Source of the DNA: Utricularia gibba
Lineage: Eukaryota; Streptophyta; Magnoliopsida; Lamiales; Lentibulariaceae
NCBI GenBank assembly: GCA_002189035.1
Contig: NEEC01000057.1
Span: 1 to 39,894 of the forward strand
Reading direction: 5' to 3'
Length of the DNA stretch: 39,894 nt
The notes beneath the pieces were generated by a model that was given only the letters and a program-made list of their open reading frames with translations, did no database searches and was not told where the DNA came from. Every line of letters starts with the position of its first letter. Position 1 is the first letter of the stretch. The position numbers and the translations under genes are program-made. Of this stretch, positions 25,746 through 36,800 are shown one piece after another.

Positions 25746-26808
25746 CAACTAATTGAATCAATCAACAGCCAAAACATATGGTGTCAAACTTCATCGGATA
25801 TGCGATCAAGATGGAAAAAAGTCACATGTTACATCATGAATTTCGTGGCATCACTTATCCCAACACTGTTGTATACTCAGGATATGCGTAAATATTTATT
25901 TTTAACAAATCCGGTGCACGTGTGATTTTTCGGCTGCATCCCGAATGGTGATGCGCAATGAAATGACTATGTCGCACATCCTGGTCCACGAAGCACCTCT
26001 TCGAAACATGTAGAGCCTTACTCTTCATAGCACACCATTGGGAAGCTTTATTCGTGCTCCAAGTAATATCATATGGAGTTACGTTTTTCCGATAACTGTG
26101 GACATATTAAAAACAACCTCAACGAAAAGTGTCTTCCGTGTCCTTCCTTGGTGGCTGCGTCTAAGAATGTGCTTCTCGTTCTCGACATTGATGCAAATGG
26201 GATACACGGCAAAAGAATCAAATAGCCACTAGAGACATGGTGTATGGGAATGGTGCATCAAGAATCAGAAGTATCATAGCAACTAATTGAATCAATCAAC
26301 AGCCAAAACATATGGTGTCAAACTTCATCGGATATGCGATCAAGATGGAAAAAAGTCACATGTTACATCATGAATTTCGTGGCATCACTTATCCCAACAC
26401 TGTTGTATACTCAGGATATGCGTAAATATTTATTTTTAACAAATCCGGTGCACGTGTGATTTTTCGGCTGCATCCCGAATGGTGATGCGCAATGAAATGA
26501 CTATGTCGCACATCCTGGTCCACGAAGCACCTCTTCGAAACATGTAGAGCCTTACTCTTCATAGCACACCATTGGGAAGCTTTATTCGTGCTCCAAGTAA
26601 TATCATATGGAGTTACGTTTTTCCGATAACTGTGGACATATTAAAAACAACCTCAACGAAAAGTGTCTTCCGTGTCCTTCCTTGGTGGCTGCGTCTAAGA
26701 ATGTGCTTCTCGTTCTCGACATTGATGCAAATACACGGCAAAAGAATCAAATAGCCACTAGAGACATGGTGTATGGGAATGGTGCATCAAGAATCAGAAG
26801 TATCATAG
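25746..26808 (+). repeat. Copies 50-51 with A-run loss
   Basis: Copy 50 (25746-26279, 534 bp) and copy 51 (26280-26808, 529 bp) both have GAAACATG. Copy 51 also lacks five bases (GGGAT) so that GCAAAT joins ACACGG directly near 26730. This is the last uniform part before the first rearranged unit. Confidence 0.92.
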
Positions 26809-27445
26809 CAACTAATTGAATCAATCAACAGCCAAAACATATGGTGTCAAACTTCATCGGATATGCGATCAAGATGGAAAAAAGTCACATGTTACATCAT
26901 GAATTTCGTGGCATCACTTATCCCAACACTGTTGTATACTCAGGATATGCGTAAATATTTATTTTTAACAAATCCGGTGCACGTGTGATTTTTCGGCTGC
27001 ATCCCGAATGGTGATGCGCAATGAAATGACTATGTCGCACATCCTGGTCCACGAAGCACCTCTTCGAAAACATGTAGAGCCTTACTCTTCATAGCACACC
27101 ATTGGGAAGCTTTATTCGTGCTCCAAGTAATATCATATGGAGTTACGTTTTTCCGATCAACTGTGGACATATTAAAAACATCACACATGTTACATCACGA
27201 AAAGTTGTCTCAGGATATGCCAAATCCGGTGTCGGCTTCCCGAATGGTGATGTGGACTATGTCGTCCTGGTCCACGAAGCAATGTAGCCTTACTCTTCAT
27301 AGTTCTCGAAGTAATATCATATGGAGTTACGCCGATAACTGTGGACATATTAAAAACAACCTCAACGAAAAGTGTCAAAAGAATCAAATAGCCACTAGAG
27401 ACATGGTGTATGGGAATGGTGCATCAAGAATCAGAAGTATCATAG
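26809..27445 (+). repeat. Chimeric unit, copy 52 (637 bp)
   Basis: Bases 26809-27180 match monomer 1 to about 370, with an extra C in GATCAACTG. The sequence then jumps back to about monomer 76 and runs through a shrunken second unit of about 265 bp. That unit keeps pieces of roughly 76-91, 379-390, 133-142, 161-171, 194-208, 234-250, 272-286, 429-434, 317-339, 345-389 and 467-535. Many short deletions, rather than base changes, separate the pieces. The normal array resumes at 27446. Confidence 0.85.
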
Positions 27446-27980
27446 CAACTAATTGAATCAATCAACAGCCAAAACATATGGTGTCAAACTTCATCGGATA
27501 TGCGATCAAGATGGAAAAAAGTCACATGTTACATCATGAATTTCGTGGCATCACTTATCCCAACACTGTTGTATACTCAGGATATGCGTAAATATTTATT
27601 TTTAACAAATCCGGTGCACGTGTGATTTTTCGGCTGCATCCCGAATGGTGATGCGCAATGAAATGACTATGTCGCACATCCTGGTCCACGAAGCACCTCT
27701 TCGAAAACATGTAGAGCCTTACTCTTCATAGCACACCATTGGGAAGCTTTATTCGTGCTCCAAGTAATATCATATGGAGTTACGTTTTTCCGATAACTGT
27801 GGACATATTAAAAACAACCTCAACGAAAAGTGTCTTCCGTGTCCTTCCTTGGTGGCTGCGTCTAAGAATGTGCTTCTCGTTCTCGACATTGATGCAAATG
27901 GGATACACGGCAAAAGAATCAAATAGCCACTAGAGACATGGTGTATGGGAATGGTGCATCAAGAATCAGAAGTATCATAG
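27446..27980 (+). repeat. Exact unit, copy 53
   Basis: A 535-bp consensus unit lying between two rearranged ones, so the rearrangements are separate events or have been split by exchange. Confidence 0.95.
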
Positions 27981-28582
27981 CAACTAATTGAATCAATCAA
28001 CAGCCAAAACATATGGTGTCAAACTTCATCGGATATGCGATCAAGATGGAAAAAAGTCACATGTTACATCATGAATTTCGTGGCATCACTTATCCCAACA
28101 CTGTTGTATACTCAGGATATGCGTAAATATTTATTTTTAACAAATCCGGTGCACGTGTGATTTTTCGGCTGCATCCCGAATGGTGATGCGCAATGAAATG
28201 ACTATGTCGCACATCCTGGTCCACGAAGCACCTCTTCGAAACATGTAGAGCCTTACTCTTCATAGCACACCATTGGGAAGCTTTATTCGTGCTCCAAGTA
28301 ATATCATATGGAGTTACGTTTTTCCGATAACTGTGGACATATTAAAAACAACCTCAACGAAAAGTGTCTTCCGTGTCCTTCTTGGTGGCTGCGTCTAAGA
28401 ATGTGCTTCTCGTTCTCGACATTGATGCAAATGGGAAGAATCTTGTCTTCTCGACTGTTGCAAAGTAATGGAGTTACGTACACGTGTCAAAAGAATTGAT
28501 GCAAATGGGAGGCAAAAGAATCAAATAGCCACTAGAGACATGGTGTATGGGAATGGTGCATCAAGAATCAGAAGTATCATAG
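27981..28582 (+). repeat. Unit with patchwork insertion, copy 54 (602 bp)
   Basis: Normal to about 28435 apart from two run losses. From about 28436 to 28511 there are short scraps resembling other parts of the monomer: a TTCTCG hexamer, ACTGTTG, AAGTAATGGAGTTACGT, ACACGTGT and CAAAAGAA. TTGATGCAAATGGGA is then repeated before the unit resumes at GGCAAAAGAATC. The scraps are 6-17 bp long, in the same orientation as the array. Confidence 0.8.
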
Positions 28583-31500
28583 CAACTAATTGAATCAATC
28601 AACAGCCAAAACATATGGTGTCAAACTTCATCGGATATGCGATCAAGATGGAAAAAAGTCACATGTTACATCATGAATTTCGTGGCATCACTTATCCCAA
28701 CACTGTTGTATACTCAGGATATGCGTAAATATTTATTTTTAACAAATCCGGTGCACGTGTGATTTTTCGGCTGCATCCCGAATGGTGATGCGCAATGAAA
28801 TGACTATGTCGCACATCCTGGTCCACGAAGCACCTCTTCGATGTAGAGCCTTACTCTTCATAGCACACCATTGGGAAGCTTTATTCGTGCTCCAAGTAAT
28901 ATCATATGGAGTTACGTTTTTCCGATAACTGTGGACATATTAAAAACAACCTCAACGAAAAGTGTCTTCCGTGTCCTTCCTTGGTGGCTGCGTCTAAGAA
29001 TGTGCTTCTCGTTCTCGACATTGATGCAAATGGGATACACGGCAAAAGAATCAAATAGCCACTAGAGACATGGTGTATGGGAATGGTGCATCAAGAATCA
29101 GAAGTATCATAGCAACTAATTGAATCAATCAACAGCCAAAACATATGGTGTCAAACTTCATCGGATATGCGATCAAGATGGAAAAAAGTCACATGTTACA
29201 TCATGAATTTCGTGGCATCACTTATCCCAACACTGTTGTATACTCAGGATATGCGTAAATATTTATTTTTAACAAATCCGGTGCACGTGTGATTTTTCGG
29301 CTGCATCCCGAATGGTGATGCGCAATGAAATGACTATGTCGCACATCCTGGTCCACGAAGCACCTCTTCGAAACATGTAGAGCCTTACTCTTCATAGCAC
29401 ACCATTGGGAAGCTTTATTCGTGCTCCAAGTAATATCATATGGAGTTACGTTTTTCCGATAACTGTGGACATATTAAAAACAACCTCAACGAAAAGTGTC
29501 TTCCGTGTCCTTCCTTGGTGGCTGCGTCTAAGAATGTGCTTCTCGTTCTCGACATTGATGCAAATGGGATACACGGCAAAAGAATCAAATAGCCACTAGA
29601 GACATGGTGTATGGGAATGGTGCATCAAGAATCAGAAGTATCATAGCAACTAATTGAATCAATCAACAGCCAAAACATATGGTGTCAAACTTCATCGGAT
29701 ATGCGATCAAGATGGAAAAAAGTCACATGTTACATCATGAATTTCGTGGCATCACTTATCCCAACACTGTTGTATACTCAGGATATGCGTAAATATTTAT
29801 TTTTAACAAATCCGGTGCACGTGTGATTTTTCGGCTGCATCCCGAATGGTGATGCGCAATGAAATGACTATGTCGCACATCCTGGTCCACGAAGCACCTC
29901 TTCGAAACATGTAGAGCCTTACTCTTCATAGCACACCATTGGGAAGCTTTATTCGTGCTCCAAGTAATATCATATGGAGTTACGTTTTCCGATAACTGTG
30001 GACATATTAAAAACAACCTCAACGAAAAGTGTCTTCCGTGTCCTTCTTGGTGGCTGCGTCTAAGAATGTGCTTCTCGTTCTCGACATTGATGCAAATGGG
30101 ATACACGGCAAAAGAATCAAATAGCCACTAGAGACATGGTGTATGGGAATGGTGCATCAAGAATCAGAAGTATCATAGCAACTAATTGAATCAATCAACA
30201 GCCAAAACATATGGTGTCAAACTTCATCGGATATGCGATCAAGATGGAAAAAAGTCACATGTTACATCATGAATTTCGTGGCATCACTTATCCCAACACT
30301 GTTGTATACTCAGGATATGCGTAAATATTTATTTTTAACAAATCCGGTGCACGTGTGATTTTTCGGCTGCATCCCGAATGGTGATGCGCAATGAAATGAC
30401 TATGTCGCACATCCTGGTCCACGAAGCACCTCTTCGAAAACATGTAGAGCCTTACTCTTCATAGCACACCATTGGGAAGCTTTATTCGTGCTCCAAGTAA
30501 TATCATATGGAGTTACGTTTTTCCGATAACTGTGGACATATTAAAAACAACCTCAACGAAAAGTGTCTTCCGTGTCCTTCCTTGGTGGCTGCGTCTAAGA
30601 ATGTGCTTCTCGTTCTCGACATTGATGCAAATGGGATACACGGCAAAAGAATCAAATAGCCACTAGAGACATGGTGTATGGGAATGGTGCATCAAGAATC
30701 AGAAGTATCATAGCAACTAATTGAATCAATCAACAGCCAAAACATATGGTGTCAAACTTCATCGGATATGCGATCAAGATGGAAAAAAGTCACATGTTAC
30801 ATCATGAATTTCGTGGCATCACTTATCCCAACACTGTTGTATACTCAGGATATGCGTAAATATTTATTTTTAACAAATCCGGTGCACGTGTGATTTTTCG
30901 GCTGCATCCCGAATGGTGATGCGCAATGAAATGACTATGTCGCACATCCTGGTCCACGAAGCACCTCTTCGAACATGTAGAGCCTTACTCTTCATAGCAC
31001 ACCATTGGGAAGCTTTATTCGTGCTCCAAGTAATATCATATGGAGTTACGTTTTTCCGATAACTGTGGACATATTAAAAACAACCTCAACGAAAAGTGTC
31101 TTCCGTGTCCTTCCTTGGTGGCTGCGTCTAAGAATGTGCTTCTCGTTCTCGACATTGATGCAAATGGGATACACGGCAAAAGAATCAAATAGCCACTAGA
31201 GACATGGTGTATGGGAATGGTGCATCAAGAATCAGAAGTATCATAGCAACTAATTGAATCAATCAACAGCCAAAACATATGGTGTCAAACTTCATCGGAT
31301 ATGCGATCAAGATGGAAAAAAGTCACATGTTACATCATGAATTTCGTGGCATCACTTATCCCAACACTGTTGTATACTCAGGATATGCGTAAATATTTAT
31401 TTTTAACAAATCCGGTGCACGTGTGATTTTTCGGCTGCATCCCGAATGGTGATGCGCAATGAAATGACTATGTCGCACATCCTGGTCCACGAAGCACCTC

Positions 31501-32314
31501 TTCGAAAACATGTAGAGCCTTACTCTTCATAGCACACCATTGGGAAGCTTTATTCGTGCTCAAGTAATATCATATGGAGTTACGTTTTTCCGATAACTGT
31601 GGACATATTAAAAACAACCTCAACGAAAAGTGTCTTCCGTGTCCTTCCTTGGTGGCTGCGTCTAAGAATGTGCTTCTCGTTCTCGAATTGATGCAAATGG
31701 GATACACGGCAAAAGAATCAAATAGCCACTAGAGACATGGTGTATGGGAATGGTGCATCAAGAATCAGAAGTATCATAGCAACTAATTGAATCAATCAAC
31801 AGCCAAAACATATGGTGTCAAACTTCATCGGATATGCGATCAAGATGGAAAAAAGTCACATGTTACATCATGAATTTCGTGGCATCACTTATCCCAACAC
31901 TGTTGTATACTCAGGATATGCGTAAATATTTATTTTTAACAAATCCGGTGCACGTGTGATTTTTCGGCTGCATCCCGAATGGTGATGCGCAATGAAATGA
32001 CTATGTCGCACATCCTGGTCCACGAAGCACCTCTTCGAAAACATGTAGAGCCTTACTCTTCATAGCACACCATTGGGAAGCTTTATTCGTGCTCCAAGTA
32101 ATATCATATGGAGTTACGTTTTTCCGATAACTGTGGACATATTAAAAACAACCTCAACGAAAAGTGTCTTCCGTGTCCTTCCTTGGTGGCTGCGTCTAAG
32201 AATGTGCTTCTCGTTCTCGACATTGATGCAAATGGGATACACGGCAAAAGAATCAAATAGCCACTAGAGACATGGTGTATGGGAATGGTGCATCAAGAAT
32301 CAGAAGTATCATAG
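28583..32314 (+). repeat. Seven ordinary units, copies 55-61
   Basis: Starts and lengths: 28583 (530), 29113 (534), 29647 (532), 30179 (535), 30714 (533), 31247 (533), 31780 (535). Copy 55 lacks five bases at the A-run (CTTCGATGTAG). Copy 57 combines the A-run, T-run and CC losses. Copy 59 has only two A in the run at monomer 259-262. Copy 60 loses one C in GCTCCAAG and one C in CGACATTG. Copies 58 and 61 are exact. Confidence 0.92.
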
Positions 32315-32763
32315 CAACTAATTGAATCAATCAACAGCCAAAACATATGGTGTCAAACTTCATCGGATATGCGATCAAGATGGAAAAAAGTCACATGTTA
32401 CATCATGAATTTCGTGGCATCACTTATCCCAACACTGTTGTATACTCAGGATATGCGTAAATATTTATTTTTAACAAATCCGGTGCACGTGTGATTTTTC
32501 GGCTGCATCCCGAATGGTGATGCGCAATGAAATGACTATGTCGCACATCCTGGTCCACGAAGCACCTCTTCGAAAACATGTAGAGCCTTACGTTTTTCGT
32601 GCTCCAAGTAATATATATGGAGTTACGTTTTCCGATAACTGTGGACATATTAAAACAACCACAACGAAAAGTGTCTTACGTGTCCTTCCTTGGTGGCTGC
32701 GTTAATTTGCTTCGGCTGCAAAAGAATCCCACTAGAATGGTGATGCATCAAGCAATATCATAG
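32315..32763 (+). repeat. Internally deleted unit entering the scrambled island, copy 62
   Basis: Matches the consensus to monomer 277, then loses about 30 bp so that CCTTAC joins GTTTTTCGTGCTCC. From there it carries CAACCACAACG and GTGTCTTACGTG in place of CAACCTCAACG and GTGTCTTCCGTG. Most of monomer 420-535 is reduced to scraps (32700-32763). Confidence 0.82.
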
Positions 32764-33492
32764 AACTAATGAATCTAACAGCCAAAACATATGTGTCAAA
32801 CTTCATCGGATATGCATCAAGATGGAAAAAAGTCACATGTTACATCATGAATTTCGTGGCATCACTTATCCCAACACTGTTGTATACTCAGGATATGCGT
32901 AAATATTTATTTTTAACAAATCCGTGCACGTGTGATTTTTCGGCTGAAACATGTACTATGAGGTCCTTAACAGCCAAAACATCAAACTTCATCGGATATG
33001 CGATTCATAGCACACCATTGGGAAGCTATTCGCACATCCTGGTCCACGAAGCACCTCTTCCAAAACATGCAGAGCCTAACTCTTCATAGCACACCATCGT
33101 TTGTCCGATAACTGTGGACATATTAAAACAAACCACAACGAAAAGTGTCTTACGTGTCCTTCCTTGGTGGCTGCGTTTAATAATTGTGCTTCTCGTAATA
33201 TCATATGCGCAATGAAATGACTATGTCGCACATCCTGAGTTAGTATAATATGGAGTTACGAAAAGTGTCTTACGTGTCCTTCCTTGGTGGCTGCGTTTAA
33301 TTTTTCATCAAGAATCAGAAGTATCATGTATGGTGTCAAACTTCATCGGACATATTAAAAACGCAACCTCAACGTTCTCGAATTGATGCAACGGCAAAAG
33401 AATCAAATAAAGAATCAGAAGTATCATAGTGTCTTATGCGATCAAGATGGAAAAAAGTCACATGTTACATCATGAATTTCGTGGCATCACGG

Positions 33493-33560
33493 ATGCGTAA
33501 ATATTTATTTTTAACAAATCCGGTGCACGTGTGATTTTTCGGCTGCACCCGAATGGTGAT
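33493..33560 (+). repeat. Core fragment (monomer 139-207), first of an identical pair
   Basis: Identical over 68 bp to 33741-33808, including the CTGCACCCG variant. A third, slightly shorter match lies at 32895-32946 with one G missing before CACGTG. It contains the AT-rich stretch, CACGTG and the dyad of the core. Confidence 0.85.
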
Positions 33561-33740
33561 GCCTTCCTTGGTGGGCAAAAGAATCTGCAAACTTCATCGT
33601 CTATCAGAATGTATGTCGCTCTTCCAAAATGCAGAGCTCGTTTGTCCGATAACTGTGGACATATTAAAAACACCACAACGAAAAGTGTTCAAATAGCCAC
33701 TAGAGACATGGTGTAAGGGAATGGTGCATCGACTCAGGAT

Positions 33741-33808
33741 ATGCGTAAATATTTATTTTTAACAAATCCGGTGCACGTGTGATTTTTCGGCTGCACCCGA
33801 ATGGTGAT
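33741..33808 (+). repeat. Core fragment (monomer 139-207), second of an identical pair
   Basis: Same 68-bp sequence as the fragment 248 bp upstream. After it the array jumps to monomer 444 (TTGATGCAAATGGGATACAC) and normal order resumes. Confidence 0.85.
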
Positions 33809-33898
33809 TGATGCAAATGGGATACACGGCAAAAGAATCAAATAGCCACTAGAGACATGGTGTATGGAATGGTGCATCAAGAATCAGAAGTATCATAG

Positions 33899-36800
33899 CA
33901 ACTAATTGAATCAATCAACTTCATCGCCAAAACATATGGTGTCAAACTTCATCGGATATGCGATCAAGATGGAAAAAAGTCACATGTTACATCATGAATT
34001 TCGTGGCATCACTTATCCCAACACTGTTGTATACTCAGGATATGCGTAAATATTTATTTTTAACAAATCCGGTGCACGTGTGATTTTTCGGCTGCATCCC
34101 GAATGGTGATGCGCAATGAAATGACTATGTCGCACATCCTGGTCCACGAAGCACCTCTTCGAAAACATGTAGAGCCTTACTCTTCATAGCACACCATTGG
34201 AAGCTTTATTCGTGCTCCAAGTAATATCATATGGAGTTACGTTTTTCCGATAACTGTGGACATATTAAAAACAACCTCAACGAAAAGTGTCTTCCGTGTC
34301 CTTCCTTGGTGGCTGCGTCTAAGAATGTGCTTCTCGTTCTCGACATTGATGCAAATGGGATACACGGCAAAAGAATCAAATAGCCACTAGAGACATGGTG
34401 TATGGGAATGGTGCATCAAGAATCAGAAGTATCATAGCAACTAATTGAATCAATCAACAGCCAAAACATATGGTGTCAAACTTCATCGGATATGCGATCA
34501 AGATGGAAAAAAGTCACATGTTACATCATGAATTTCGTGGCATCACTTATCCCAACACTGTTGTATACTCAGGATATGCGTAAATATTTATTTTTAACAA
34601 ATCCGGTGCACGTGTGATTTTTCGGCTGCATCCCGAATGGTGATGCGCAATGAAATGACTATGTCGCACATCCTGGTCCACGAAGCACCTCTTCGAAAAC
34701 ATGTAGAGCCTTACTCTTCATAGCACACCATTGGAAGCTTATTCGTGCTCCAAGTAATATCATATGGAGTTACGTTTTTCCGATAACTGTGGACATATTA
34801 AAAACAACCTCAACGAAAAGTGTCTTCGTGTCCTTCCTTGGTGGCTGCGTCTAAGAATGTGCTTCTCGTTCTCGACATTTGCAAATGGATACACGGCAAA
34901 AGAATCAAATAGCCACTAGAGACATGGTGTATGGGAATGGTGCATCAAGAATCAGAAGTATCATAGCAACTAATTGAATCAATCAACAGCCAAAACATAT
35001 GGTGTCAAACTTCATCGGATATGCGATCAAGATGGAAAAAAGTCACATGTTACATCATGAATTTCGTGGCATCACTTATCCCAACACTGTTGTATACTCA
35101 GGATATGCGTAAATATTTATTTTTAACAAATCCGGTGCACGTGTGATTTTTCGGCTGCATCCCGAATGGTGATGCGCAATGAAATGACTATGTCGCACAT
35201 CCTGGTCCACGAAGCACCTCTTCGAAAACATGTAGAGCCTTACTCTTCATAGCACACCATTGGGAAGCTTTATTCGTGCTCCAAGTAATATCATATGGAG
35301 TTACGTTTTTCCGATAACTGTGGACATATTAAAAACAACCTCAACGAAAAGTGTCTTCCGTGTCCTTCCTTGGTGGCTGCGTCTAAGAATGTGCTTCTCG
35401 TTCTCGACATTGATGCAAATGGGATACACGCAAAAGAATCAAATAGCCACTAGAGACATGGTGTATGGAATGGTGCATCAAGAATCAGAAGTATCATAGC
35501 AACTAATTGAATCAATCAACAGCCAAAACATATGGTGTCAAACTTCATCGGATATGCGATCAAGATGGAAAAAGTCACATGTTACATCATGAATTTCGTG
35601 GCATCACTTATCCCAACACTGTTGTATACTCAGGATATGCGTAAATATTTATTTTTAACAAATCCGGTGCACGTGTGATTTTTCGGCTGCATCCCGAATG
35701 GTGATGCGCAATGAAATGACTATGTCGCACATCCTGGTCCACGAAGCACCTCTTCGAAACATGTAGAGCCTTACTCTTCATAGCACACCATTGGAAGCTT
35801 TATTCGTGCTCCAAGTAATATCATATGGAGTTACGTTTTTCCGATAACTGTGGACATATTAAAAACAACCTCAACGAAAAGTGTCTTCCGTGTCCTTCCT
35901 TGGTGGCTGCGTCTAAGAATGTGCTTCTCGTTCTCGACATTGATGCAAATGGGATACACGGCAAAAGAATCAAATAGCCACTAGAGACATGGTGTATGGG
36001 AATGGTGCATCAAGAATCAGAAGTATCATAGCAACTAATTGAATCAATCAACAGCCAAAACATATGGTGTCAAACTTCATCGGATATGCGATCAAGATGG
36101 AAAAAAGTCACATGTTACATCATGAATTTCGTGGCATCACTTATCCCAACACTGTTGTATACTCAGGATATGCGTAAATATTTATTTTTAACAAATCCGG
36201 TGCACGTGTGATTTTTCGGCTGCATCCCGAATGGTGATGCGCAATGAAATGACTATGTCGCACATCCTGGTCCACGAAGCACCTCTTCAAAACATGTAGA
36301 GCCTTACTCTTCATAGCACACCATTGGGAAGCTTTATTCGTGCTCAAGTAATATCATATGGAGTTACGTTTTTCCGATAACTGTGGACATATTAAAAACA
36401 ACCTCAACGAAAAGTGTCTTCCGTGTCCTTCCTTGGTGGCTGCGTCTAAGAATGTGCTTCTCGTTCTCGACATTGATGCAAATGGATACACGGCAAAAGA
36501 ATCAAATAGCCACTAGAGACATGGTGTATGGGAATGGTGCATCAAGAATCAGAAGTATCATAGCAACTAATTGAATCAATCAACAGCCAAAACATATGGT
36601 GTCAAACTTCATCGGATATGCGATCAAGATGGAAAAAAGTCACATGTTACATCATGAATTTCGTGGCATCACTTATCCCAACACTGTTGTATACTCAGGA
36701 TATGCGTAAATATTTATTTTTAACAAATCCGGTGCACGTGTGATTTTTCGGCTGCATCCCGAATGGTGATGCGCAATGAAATGACTATGTCGCACATCCT

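Larger units (their letters stand above)
32764..33898 (+). repeat. Scrambled island of monomer fragments
   Basis: No unit is intact here. Bases 32764-32946 follow monomer 1-190 with small losses. The rest is a mosaic of short same-strand fragments out of order. The segment 33138-33181 (44 bp) recurs exactly at 33258-33301, and 33493-33560 (68 bp, monomer 139-207) recurs exactly at 33741-33808. Variants absent from ordinary copies recur inside the island: CCACAACG, GTCTTACGTG, GCGTTTAAT, CGTTTGTCCG, ATGCAGAGC and CTGCACCCG. The recurring variants suggest one divergent monomer type that was duplicated internally as it decayed. Confidence 0.85.

Noticed and set aside
32769-33089. 106-codon plus-strand frame in the scrambled island
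   Set aside because: It reads through shuffled satellite fragments, and its sequence repeats pieces of the other spurious frames. There is no sign of coding selection.
32592-33920. Transposon insertion as the cause of the scrambled island
   Set aside because: Every piece I could place derives from the satellite itself. No terminal repeats, target-site duplication or foreign sequence are visible.
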